Source: JBGTGG01 sp964398945 (lineage in GTDB: Bacteria > Bacteroidota > Bacteroidia > Cytophagales > Cyclobacteriaceae). Taken from it: a DNA stretch of 64,000 bases. This document shows, in pieces, positions 45,126 through 53,565 of the stretch; positions within the stretch are counted from its first letter, which is position 1; each line of letters starts with the position of its first letter. Made by a program: the position numbers and the translations under genes. Under the pieces are notes generated by a model that was not told the origin of the DNA, did not search any database, and saw nothing but the letters and a program-made list of their open reading frames with translations. The stretch lies in NCBI GenBank assembly GCA_964398945.1, contig CAYNOT010000009.1, forward strand, positions 1-64,000, written 5' to 3'.

Positions 45126-48100
45126 TAACGTAGGATTTGTAACCAGTTTTTACACGTAGACAATTCACCAGCCTTTAAATAGATGTAATACGTTCCGGTG
45201 GAAAGCCCATTGCCATTCCAATTATTCTGGTAGTCGTTGGAGCTGAAAACTTCCTTGCCCCACCGATCAAACACATTCAATTGTACTTTCATACCCGCCT
45301 CAGCAGGGGTAATTAAATTTTCACCAAAGCCAATCATAAAGTAGTCGTTATACCCTGGCGAGGATTCAGGTGTTATAACATTGGGAACAAAAAGTTTATA
45401 GACTGGCACCTGGATTGTCTCATCGAAAAGGCAGAATTCCTTTTCAGCAAGAAGCACTATGGAATAGGTACCGTCATTTTCATAGTGGTGCACGAACTCC
45501 GATGCTGCTGAAGTTGTACCGTCACCAAAATCAAAACTAAAGAATACGTCATCGATTGATGGTGTCAAATTTTGAACAAAAATTGAAGGCCGATCAAAGC
45601 AATTGCCCTGTAATTGGTGCTTCCACTTCAAGTCCACACGATTGACCACCCGTACAGCCAGGGTATCTTTCCTTACACAGTTATTAGCATCGGTTATTGT
45701 CACAAAATATTCTGTGTTTGTAACGGGTGATACAACAGGGGAAGGATTAGAGGATGAAAATGAATTGTCTTCAGTAGACCATGCATAGTTGTTTCCACCT
45801 GCTGCCGTCAATTGAAAGCTTGACCCTTCACAAATTTCGCCATCATTTCCTACTGTAATTTGGCCTTTGAAATAATGAATTGTTTTCGTTACCGAATGCG
45901 TCTTATTGCAAGAAAGCATGTTATTGGCGGTCAACCTCACCTGATAAACACCCGGTTGCGCATAGCTGTGAAAGAAGGAAATTGTATCGCTATTGGTTGT
46001 GTTCAAGAAAGTGCCATCGCCCAAATCCCACGTATAACTCAATCCATTCACACTTAAATTTTTAAAGCGGATAGAATCCGGGGAACAAACATTGTTATAA
46101 TCTGAAATGGAAAAATCCAAATTATACGTTTGAAAGAGCGCTTCAATATTGTGCGTCAGGATTACATTGACCGTATCTTTTTTCGAACAACCATTTGCAT
46201 CGATAACGGTAACAAAATAGGAGGTCACATTATCGGTGGGGTGAACGATCGGGGATTGCTGTGTAGAAGAAAATGTTCCATCCTCTGTAGACCATTCGTA
46301 ACTAACCCCTCCCGCTGCTGTTAGTTGAAAACCATCGCCCGCACATACAAACCCATCTCCGCCAACGTAAATGTTTTCTTTATAATAATAAATTATTTTG
46401 GTTATGGAATCCATCTGGCTGCATGTACTCAGGTCTGTGATTTTAAGTTTTACCGGATACTGGCCTGCTTGTTTGTACTGATGGTATAGTAGCTTCGGGT
46501 CTTTATCATCCTGCTGAACGATTGTTCCATCCCCAAAATCCCATATGATATCCCGCCCACCTGTGCTTATATTTTGAAATACAATTGTATCCGGATAACA
46601 AACATGGTTAAATCCTTGAATGGTAAAATCTGTATTGTACGTTTCAAAGAGTGCGCGCAAGGACGATAAATCAAACTTAAATGCTGCATTGTTACAATTT
46701 GTACTGCGGTTCACACGTGAATGGGCATTCGGTGTGGTAGGAAAATCGGAAGTGGCCTGACCTGTTTCATTCCCAAAATTACACCCCGAACATACTGCAT
46801 GATATACGATACCATATTTATCGAAGCGTGAAGTCCCACCATCCACATGCGTTTTAGAGGAGCTACCACCTAAATACGTTGCATATACAAGTTGGTTGGC
46901 ATCACCATTCAGCACCATAAAGTAAAAATCAGAACCGGAAGTTGTGCTTTGAAAAGCATCGGGCGTGACGGGCATGCCAAACGTGCTGCTTTGCCAAAAG
47001 CCTGTCTGAATGCTTGAGTTTACAAACCCTCCCCAGCCAGCCAGGTAAATATTGTCACAATCATTCACTAAAAAGGCGGTCGGTGAAATATTGGGGATTA
47101 TTAACCCGGTTGATGATCCGGAACCAAATACGGTCGAGAACTCCAGGGTGCTTAAATCGTAAGAAAATTTTTGTACAAATTGTCCGCTGTTCGGATTGTT
47201 ATAAACCCCTGCGGTAATCGGCATTTGACCCGCTGTCTGGCCATAACAAAATATATCACCACCCGAATTGAGGTCAATAAAATAAACCTGGTCAAATGAA
47301 ATGGTGCCTGTAAATGTGGCATTCAAAATTGCGCTTCCATCTGCCTGTATCCGTGCAATCCAACCATCCACTATTCCATTGAAAGTCTCCTGATAGACCC
47401 CGGTGGTTGTAGGAAAATCCGTACTCGTAGTTCCTCCTGCCAATATGATATTGTTGTCGTTATCAAATTTTATCGAGTAGGCAGCATCAAACCCCGACCC
47501 TCCTATGTAGCTTGACCAAATAATGGAAGATAAATCAGGGGCAAGTTTAACAACTACACCATCGGTCGCACCACCAAACGTAGTATCAAACCCATTAACA
47601 ATGGGAAAATCACCAGAGGTAGTAACCGAACTGATGTAGACATTTCCAGCTTCATCTGTTATTACATCCCCCCGCATTTCATCACCATAGTTGACAACCA
47701 GTGGGCCACCCGATTGTTTGGGGGTGTTCAACCCGTCATTGCCCGAGCCTCCCAGAAAAGTTGAGCCAACAAGTTGACCTCCATCAGGGGATAATCGGGT
47801 GATCACAATATCCCATTGATCACTTGTGTTGAGTACTCTGTTAAAAACAGTGGTCCCTAAATTAAAGGTTTGATCATAGGCGTTTGCGCTTACAGGGTAA
47901 TCAGGGGAACTCGAAATACCCAGCACAATCAAATCGCCCGAGGCCTTATCAACCACCAAACTTTCAGGTGAATCATTATTCGCACCGCCAAGATGGGTGG
48001 CATATAAAAACCCTGTTCCGGCAGAATCATACTTAATGATTGCCATATCAAAACTGCCTTTGTTTGTTGTTTGAAATGCCCCCACGGTAGCCGGGAAAAA

Positions 48101-48946
48101 ACCACCCAGGCTTTGTTGCGTCACACCGGCAGAGTAAAGCGTGCCGTGTTCACCGGGTGTGGCGGTGCTTCCCCAATTGTCGGCAGTCGAACCGGAGTAG
48201 GTTGAAAAAATCAATAAGGGGTCAATGACCAGCTCATTGCACTCATCATAGCATTCAGGAAATGAAAAAGAAACCATGTTGTTTTTAAGCCGGTATTCAC
48301 TTGCCACGGGTTGTTTCGTATCGCTATTAGCTTGATAAGAAAATGGTTTGAGTTCTTTTAACGAACCCACAGCAGTTCGAATCTCCAGTTCCCCGTTGAT
48401 CTTTTCAAGACCATACGCTCCCGGGTAATTAATTTTAATTTGTGATGGATCTGCCCCTGGCCTGACAATGAAATCGTACTTTAAATTTTTATCAAGCGAA
48501 GATATCCTGAAATCAATTCCCTCGTAAACATCCTGATAAAGAATGGACGTATATGCTAATGCCCTGGATGCCCAACGACATGAATCGCTTCCAAGAAAGT
48601 AATTGTAATGACCTTCAGATGGTATACCCACTGTTGCTTTTGCGTTTGGATTTGATCCAATCAAATTGATTTGGAAGTAATGCCCATTGACGGGTTCCGG
48701 CATGGAATGCCCCGTAGCTTCACTAATGGCACCGTGACCTTCCATGTGGTGTTCCTCGAGTTTTTCCAAATCAAGAAGCTGAATAGAGAACCCCTTTGCG
48801 GAAACACCAACGCGTCCTCCGGGGACAAGGGCTTGAAAATCAATATCCCCATTCCATTGGCCTTTGTTCTCAATAAACTGTAACCCGTTGTTTTGGCCCA
48901 GAACCTGGGTGGAAATCAATAGGAAAGTGATACTTGCTAACCGCAT
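45125..48946 (-). CDS. Giant SBBP/PKD surface protein with gliding-type C-terminus
   Basis: A 1273-residue exported protein. After a signal and an N-terminal DUF7948-like domain (QFIENKGQWNGDIDFQALVP), about ten SBBP-type beta-propeller repeats occur (YATHLGGANNDSPESLVVDK, WSSYIGGSGFDAAYSIKFD). Then two tandem units of about 160 residues, each with a PKD domain (WDFGDGTIVQQDDKD; WDLGDGTFLNTT) and an Ig-like domain (FQLTAAGGVSYEWSTEDGTF; FQLTAAGGNNYAWSTEDNSF), plus a third PKD. The C-terminus VNVFDRWGKEVFSSNDY, NWNGNGLSTGTYYIYLKA is the gliding motility-associated (type B) T9SS signal. Likely cell-surface or adhesion function. Coupled to the protease gene by a TAATG junction, so the two are one operon. 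Confidence 0.93.
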   Translation of the reverse strand: MRLASITFLLISTQVLGQNNGLQFIENKGQWNGDIDFQALVPGGRVGVSAKGFSIQLLDLEKLEEHHMEGHGAISEATGHSMPEPVNGHYFQINLIGSNPNAKATVGIPSEGHYNYFLGSDSCRWASRALAYTSILYQDVYEGIDFRISSLDKNLKYDFIVRPGADPSQIKINYPGAYGLEKINGELEIRTAVGSLKELKPFSYQANSDTKQPVASEYRLKNNMVSFSFPECYDECNELVIDPLLIFSTYSGSTADNWGSTATPGEHGTLYSAGVTQQSLGGFFPATVGAFQTTNKGSFDMAIIKYDSAGTGFLYATHLGGANNDSPESLVVDKASGDLIVLGISSSPDYPVSANAYDQTFNLGTTVFNRVLNTSDQWDIVITRLSPDGGQLVGSTFLGGSGNDGLNTPKQSGGPLVVNYGDEMRGDVITDEAGNVYISSVTTSGDFPIVNGFDTTFGGATDGVVVKLAPDLSSIIWSSYIGGSGFDAAYSIKFDNDNNIILAGGTTSTDFPTTTGVYQETFNGIVDGWIARIQADGSAILNATFTGTISFDQVYFIDLNSGGDIFCYGQTAGQMPITAGVYNNPNSGQFVQKFSYDLSTLEFSTVFGSGSSTGLIIPNISPTAFLVNDCDNIYLAGWGGFVNSSIQTGFWQSSTFGMPVTPDAFQSTTSGSDFYFMVLNGDANQLVYATYLGGSSSKTHVDGGTSRFDKYGIVYHAVCSGCNFGNETGQATSDFPTTPNAHSRVNRSTNCNNAAFKFDLSSLRALFETYNTDFTIQGFNHVCYPDTIVFQNISTGGRDIIWDFGDGTIVQQDDKDPKLLYHQYKQAGQYPVKLKITDLSTCSQMDSITKIIYYYKENIYVGGDGFVCAGDGFQLTAAGGVSYEWSTEDGTFSSTQQSPIVHPTDNVTSYFVTVIDANGCSKKDTVNVILTHNIEALFQTYNLDFSISDYNNVCSPDSIRFKNLSVNGLSYTWDLGDGTFLNTTNSDTISFFHSYAQPGVYQVRLTANNMLSCNKTHSVTKTIHYFKGQITVGNDGEICEGSSFQLTAAGGNNYAWSTEDNSFSSSNPSPVVSPVTNTEYFVTITDANNCVRKDTLAVRVVNRVDLKWKHQLQGNCFDRPSIFVQNLTPSIDDVFFSFDFGDGTTSAASEFVHHYENDGTYSIVLLAEKEFCLFDETIQVPVYKLFVPNVITPESSPGYNDYFMIGFGENLITPAEAGMKVQLNVFDRWGKEVFSSNDYQNNWNGNGLSTGTYYIYLKAGELSTCKNWLQILR

Positions 48947-49018
48947 AACCCCGCAAACATAATAAATTTTTGTAATGGTTGGTACACGGGAATCATACCA
49001 TTCCGTGCGAATTCTTAC

Positions 49019-49069
49019 ATCGGCCTTACATGGCTAAACATCTTGAAGATATTATCAATGTAGGCCGAT
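49019..49069. repeat. Long inverted repeat in intergenic gap
   Basis: ATCGGCCTTACAT (49019-49031) and ATGTAGGCCGAT (49058-49069) pair over 12 bp with one bulge, around a 26-nt loop. It lies between the giant SBBP/PKD gene (which starts at 48946) and the small membrane gene. Not followed by a T-run; a regulatory RNA fold or an ORF remnant are both possible. Confidence 0.5.
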
Positions 49070-49165
49070 TCAATTCCAATTTCTAACGCCTCTTTACGAA
49101 ATCTACAGTTCCTTCAATGATGAAGTCGATTACATTCACAAAATTGTTTTTTCATGGTAGTTGAT

Positions 49166-49522
49166 TTACGCTACAATTTCTTTTGCCCTCTTTCTTAGTT
49201 TGAAGAATACAAACAAATTAAAGAAATGCATTCCCCCAAGGATCAAGATGATCGCACCAATTTTCACACTAAGCTTTTCTATGACAATTTGCACCGAAGT
49301 AATTTCTCCAAAGATCTGAAGTGTGAAAACAGCATAACCAATGTTGATCAGGTAAAATCCGACTACCAATAATTTGTTCACACTATCGGCCAACATTTCA
49401 TTGCCATGAAAAATATCAACCAGAAATACCCGTCCATTCGTGAAGAGGGTCTTGGCAACCCAAACCGTGAGCGCAATGGTTAATGGCATGTAAATCGCGT
49501 AGGTCAAAATGATGTAGTTCAT
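49166..49522 (-). CDS. Small integral membrane protein
   Basis: A 118-residue protein with three predicted membrane segments (IILTYAIYMPLTIALTVWVA, LLVVGFYLINIGYAVFTLQ, IGAIILILGGMHFFNLFVFF). No family function known to me. It lies 39 bp behind a SAM methyltransferase gene and probably shares its operon. Confidence 0.75.
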   Translation of the reverse strand: MNYIILTYAIYMPLTIALTVWVAKTLFTNGRVFLVDIFHGNEMLADSVNKLLVVGFYLINIGYAVFTLQIFGEITSVQIVIEKLSVKIGAIILILGGMHFFNLFVFFKLRKRAKEIVA

Positions 49523-49561
49523 AAAGTTTATTGTTTAGTTTTACAAATAGTTCCAATGTTT

Positions 49562-50482
49562 TTATTGCTTCCTTCCCGAAACAAAATAGTACCCGAAAGT
49601 AGATTGAGCCGAACCCAACACCATCGTCAGCAAGGGCGACTTTAAATTATCCCAGCGTTCTTTGTTCATTTTTTCTTTACCGAAAAGAAATTCCTTGAGC
49701 AAAAAATAAATCACTGTAAAGGGAACATGTGCCACGGAAGGTGCAATGCGCATGCTCACATCTTCGGTAATAATGTTGGTGAACCTCAACTGTTCAAGTT
49801 GTTTCCTTACTTCATTGATGTTCCCCAACTCCGTTAATGCCCAGGAAGAACACAACTGATCATAGACACGTCTGATAAAACCAGTCTTCGCTACTGGCTT
49901 TTTTAAAAAACCATCCGAGATCACAAACCTTCCTCCGGGTTTTAGTATGCGGTGTACCTCCTTCAATAAATCCGCTTTACTCGATCCTGTTGCATAGCAG
50001 CTGCTTTCAATCGCGACCACCGCATCCAATGAATTATCGGCAAAGCGCGTGTTGCAATAATCCCCTTCCAGTATTTCGATACGCTGTGTTTGCGTTAAAG
50101 CTTGATTCAATTTTGTTGCTTGCTCAACTTGCCACGGCACAAGCGTAACGCCTCTGCCTTGCATCGAAGGAAAATTCTTTGCGCCATACCGCAGTGTGGC
50201 CCCCAATCCGCAACCCAAATCAGCAAGCTTAAAAGATGAATTCGCATCCAGCGAAAGTTTCTCAAACACTTTCTTGTTCAACTGTTCCAGCATCGCTTCC
50301 CGGTTAAACGGATTGATCCCTTTTTGCCAATAGCCAAAATGCATGTTGTAGTTTTTGCTCCAGGTACCATAATCAGGTCCCGCTTTTTCATAGTAAGAGA
50401 TAATGGACTCCTTCTTCGACAACGCACGTTTTCTTGAAATGTGATTGGCTTTTGGTGGGTGCATCACGACTGTTGTTTTCAT
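49562..50482 (-). CDS. Class I SAM-dependent methyltransferase
   Basis: A 306-residue protein. The SAM fold begins with motif I LADLGCGLGATLRYGA, post-I LVPWQVEQATKLNQ, motif II LEGDYCNTRFADNSLDAVV and motif III LKPGGRFVISD. The N-terminus with YYEKAGPDYGTWSKNYNMHFGYW resembles cyclopropane-type and sterol C-methyltransferases that act on small molecules or lipids. The exact substrate is unknown. Co-transcribed with the small membrane protein and the GbsR-type regulator by close spacing, so it may be part of a lipid- or envelope-modifying module. Confidence 0.88.
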   Translation of the reverse strand: MKTTVVMHPPKANHISRKRALSKKESIISYYEKAGPDYGTWSKNYNMHFGYWQKGINPFNREAMLEQLNKKVFEKLSLDANSSFKLADLGCGLGATLRYGAKNFPSMQGRGVTLVPWQVEQATKLNQALTQTQRIEILEGDYCNTRFADNSLDAVVAIESSCYATGSSKADLLKEVHRILKPGGRFVISDGFLKKPVAKTGFIRRVYDQLCSSWALTELGNINEVRKQLEQLRFTNIITEDVSMRIAPSVAHVPFTVIYFLLKEFLFGKEKMNKERWDNLKSPLLTMVLGSAQSTFGYYFVSGRKQ

Positions 50483-50523
50483 AACTTTCAGGATTTATTG
50501 AAACTTCGTATTAAAAAAATAGC

Positions 50524-51021
50524 TCAGAACTTCATTAGCAATTTGTAAAACCACGTCTGGTCCGACTTGGTGAACTTATCGATCATGCCATCTACCTTTA
50601 AAGAAAAATCAAAAAGCTCGCCCGTTACTTTCTTAAATTCAGCGACTTCCTTCTTGTTATCTCCCGAAACACGTTGCACTTGTTCCAGCACCGTGAGAAT
50701 AGGTTCAATCTCCCTCCTTCTGCGTTCCTTCGAAACCTGCTTGGCCAACGCCCACACATCTTTTCCCGTGCTAAAGAACTCCTTCCGCTCCCCTACCTTG
50801 TGTTCCTTTTGGACAATCCCCCAGTCCATGAGCGCACGCAAGTTCATGTTCACATTCCCTCGTGACATCTGTAATTCTTCCATGATTTCTTCTGCGGACA
50901 ATGGCTCGGTGGAGAGCAACAATAATGCATGAAGCTGCGCCATGGCCTTGTTGATGCCCCAATTGGAACCTAATGTGCCCCATGCCTGGATAAACTTCTG
51001 CTTTGCTTCGCTGTACTCCAT
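50524..51021 (-). CDS. GbsR/MarR-family transcriptional regulator
   Basis: A 165-residue regulator (MEYSEAKQKFIQAWGTLGSN). The winged helix is LHALLLLSTEPLSAEEIMEE with LQMSRGNVNMNLRALMDWGI and VQKEHKVGERKEFFSTGKDV, typical of GbsR-like proteins (MarR superfamily). The C-terminal helix dimerises. It is first gene of an operon with the methyltransferase and membrane protein. A perfect palindrome at 51044-51073 just upstream is very probably its operator, implying autoregulation. Confidence 0.92.
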   Translation of the reverse strand: MEYSEAKQKFIQAWGTLGSNWGINKAMAQLHALLLLSTEPLSAEEIMEELQMSRGNVNMNLRALMDWGIVQKEHKVGERKEFFSTGKDVWALAKQVSKERRRREIEPILTVLEQVQRVSGDNKKEVAEFKKVTGELFDFSLKVDGMIDKFTKSDQTWFYKLLMKF

Positions 51022-51043
51022 GCCCCAAACATACTATAAAGTT

Positions 51044-51073
51044 CTAAACTTTCAAATATGATTGAAAGTTTAG
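51044..51073. promoter_or_regulatory. Perfect palindrome, putative GbsR operator
   Basis: CTAAACTTTCAA-ATATGA-TTGAAAGTTTAG, 12-bp arms and 6-nt centre, 23 bp upstream of the GbsR start. The length and symmetry suit a MarR-superfamily dimer. No T-run beyond the right arm on the relevant strand. Confidence 0.8.
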
Positions 51074-51137
51074 TTTTATGGTAGATAAATAAAATTTCAA
51101 GATCCAAAAGCAGTTAATGATGCGTATTAGCTTACTT

Positions 51138-52229
51138 CTATACTATTGAGTCCGGGTGAATAAAAACGAAGTTCTCTGTTTCTCGCAGACATTTAAGAAT
51201 ATTCTCATCTAAATCAACTTCTATTTGGTCATCATTAAATTCAAAAATTCTGAAGGAAATATTTTGATCTTCAGGTGAGGAAAAGGGCAACTGAAGCTGA
51301 GGGCCATTGTGTCGAAAATCAGTCACGGCAAATCGAGTTGTATAAATGAAATTTAGATCCTTACTGATTATCGTTAAGTATGAATTCGGATTTAAAACTT
51401 TATTAGCAATTAACTTAAAACAGATAATACTATTAGAAATCGAAGGATTAGCGGGCAAGAATGTATGACCCAAAAGACGATCACTATTTTTCTCTACAAT
51501 CAAATCAGTAAGCTTTTCAATAATTATTTGTTCCAAAGAAGAATTTATTGTCAAATCTTGCAAATTTGCTTGTTTTCCCGATTTACATTTTAAAGTTTTT
51601 ATGTGTTCAACGGTAGGTTTGTTTAATTCATGGGCCGCAAACTCTCTATCTAATACCGTACTATTAAAATCATCACAGAAATCTTTATCATTTGAAAGAA
51701 TCAAAATCTGCTCACTACTATTCTCTATTTTATTCTCTGCTGGAAAAATAGCGGAAATCAACACTAAGGAATCCTCTTTAGAAATTTTGGATGAAAGACA
51801 AATATCAAAGGTTGGCTTTAAAAGACCGCGATGAAAAGTATTCCCATTATATGTGACACCCAAATCATTCGTAATTTTCTCTAACTCCCCTAGAACTTCA
51901 TTCTTAATGTCAGGCATAACCGATTCAAAATCAACCTCTTGGGATACGAATTTTTCACGGTATCTTAGTAATGAACTAACATTCAATTTCCCAGAGCTAG
52001 AAGAAGCTTCAATTATCTTTCTTAGAAAGTATTCTCTTTTTCTTACTCCAACGAACTCGTAGACAACAAATTCAGAGCTTATCAGATCAACAAACTTTAT
52101 GCCCCTCAAAAATTCAATGGCTTTTGTAAGATTGGGGTATGAGTTATCCATCAAATAAGTAAGTATGTTGGTATCCATAAATACTTTAATCCTAAAAGTC
52201 GATAATGGTGCATCACTCCATGGTTCCAT
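51138..52229 (-). CDS. Long PIN-domain protein (putative nuclease)
   Basis: A 363-residue protein from ATG 52229 (MEPWSDAPLSTFRIKVFMDT), 4 nt after the stop of the ATPase gene; an earlier in-frame start (52274) would overlap that gene by 41 bp and is less likely. PIN motif I is KVFMDTNILTYLMD (aspartate 19). Other acidic positions are E58 (VVYEFV), D153 (SKEDSLVLISA) and D181/D183 (LILSNDKDF). These fit the four-acid PIN ribonuclease site. Typical PIN toxins have about 130 residues; here about 170 residues follow the PIN part with no known domain (LTDLIVEKNSDRLLGHTFLP). It is last gene of the four-gene operon and the most likely effector nuclease. RNA or DNA as target is unknown. Confidence 0.8.
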   Translation of the reverse strand: MEPWSDAPLSTFRIKVFMDTNILTYLMDNSYPNLTKAIEFLRGIKFVDLISSEFVVYEFVGVRKREYFLRKIIEASSSSGKLNVSSLLRYREKFVSQEVDFESVMPDIKNEVLGELEKITNDLGVTYNGNTFHRGLLKPTFDICLSSKISKEDSLVLISAIFPAENKIENSSEQILILSNDKDFCDDFNSTVLDREFAAHELNKPTVEHIKTLKCKSGKQANLQDLTINSSLEQIIIEKLTDLIVEKNSDRLLGHTFLPANPSISNSIICFKLIANKVLNPNSYLTIISKDLNFIYTTRFAVTDFRHNGPQLQLPFSSPEDQNISFRIFEFNDDQIEVDLDENILKCLRETENFVFIHPDSIV

Positions 52230-52233
52230 AATG

Positions 52234-53565
52234 TTATCTCTCTTGTGATGCATTAGATTTAATAAACGTTTCATCTATAAGATTACCTTCCTGAAATAAT
52301 TTGGCAGCCTTCTCGATAAGATAGTAAGCGCCCCGAAGAAACGCGCGTGAATTTCCGTCAGTTTCACTCACTAAGTACCTAATACCTTCTTTTTCAAAAG
52401 GTACAAGAACATCAAGCTTTTTATCTCTTGCAATATTGAGATAATTAATAATAATTTTTTCTGCTTGAGATTGATCGATACTTTGTAGAGTAATTAATCT
52501 AGCACTGATTCTATCTGCAAGTGGAGGCGAAACACTCTTAAGTTTTTTCAAAGCCTGACCTGTCATTGCAAACATAAGGCACCATTCTCGTTGCTCATCC
52601 AATAATGTGCGAAGATTATAAATATAGTTGTCAACTTGGATCTTTGACAAGCGTCCTTCCGTGATGTCCTCGAATTCATCAACTAAAATAAAAAAATCTG
52701 TAAAACCTTGCTCTTTAATAAGTCGAACTATATATCGAATTATTCCTGCCTCCTTTTTGTCCAGTTGTCGAATCGCCCCCGATGACAAGGCCTCCCATGT
52801 TTTATTTACGCCAAAATCCTCTGAGATAAGATCATAGAAATATTGAGTTAGAACAGAATCCCCAAGTTCTATTTCCAAAACTTCTGTTATTAAATCTCTG
52901 AATGAAGAATCAAATTCTTTCTTTTGTTTTATGGTTGGTATATATTTGATAAAAGCATCAAGAAATTTTTTATAGCTAACCAAATTCTCATCAGCATATG
53001 GATTAGGATTCTGATCAAACAATACGGATCCCTTTCCTTCAAATCTGACAAGCCGTTTCCTATAGGATTCGTTTTTACTTATTCTTTCGATAATCTTGTT
53101 CCAAATAAATTTTTTAAAATTCTCTTCACCTATTTTTGAAATAATTGAGCCAATCAATTCCGATAACTTTATACCCGGATTATCTATATAAATTACATAT
53201 GGGTTCTTGTGGAAATCCTTATTAGATGCAACAAGGCCTAGCAAGTACTTAACATACATCAGTAGTTGTGTTTTTCCTGAGCCATAATCTCCGGTCACAG
53301 TCGCAGTTAGAAATTTATCCATAGGATCAACAGGATTTTCCTGAAGCGCGTGACTAATAAAGTCAAATACATTTGCTTTAACTGAATCATCAATCGGTAC
53401 TAGGTGGCCATTTATGAAATCACTGCTATTTATATTGGTGGTTCCAGATTTTGGAAACGGGTTAAATTTTAAGCCAAGCTTTTCATATTTCTTATCCATT
53501 TCTTGGATTGTAAGTTGTGTTTGCTTAGATAAAAGCATTGCAACTATATTGCTGTCTTGCTCCAT
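52234..53565 (-). CDS. P-loop ATPase of four-gene defence-like operon
   Basis: A 443-residue AAA/Orc-like ATPase. Walker A GDYGSGKT (92-99) and Walker B FILVDEFED (292-300) are intact. A helical insertion lies between them (KKFIWNKIIERISKNESYRK). The C-terminal half includes LMFAMTGQALKKLKSVSPPL and ADRISARLITLQSIDQSQAE, reminiscent of sensor regions in Cdc6/Orc1-like and BrxD/DUF2791-like ATPases. Such proteins act as NTP-driven DNA loaders or switches. It overlaps the preceding gene by one base and precedes the PIN gene by 4 nt, so all products should be made together. BREX-like function is possible but no other BREX component is here. Confidence 0.85.
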   Translation of the reverse strand: MEQDSNIVAMLLSKQTQLTIQEMDKKYEKLGLKFNPFPKSGTTNINSSDFINGHLVPIDDSVKANVFDFISHALQENPVDPMDKFLTATVTGDYGSGKTQLLMYVKYLLGLVASNKDFHKNPYVIYIDNPGIKLSELIGSIISKIGEENFKKFIWNKIIERISKNESYRKRLVRFEGKGSVLFDQNPNPYADENLVSYKKFLDAFIKYIPTIKQKKEFDSSFRDLITEVLEIELGDSVLTQYFYDLISEDFGVNKTWEALSSGAIRQLDKKEAGIIRYIVRLIKEQGFTDFFILVDEFEDITEGRLSKIQVDNYIYNLRTLLDEQREWCLMFAMTGQALKKLKSVSPPLADRISARLITLQSIDQSQAEKIIINYLNIARDKKLDVLVPFEKEGIRYLVSETDGNSRAFLRGAYYLIEKAAKLFQEGNLIDETFIKSNASQER

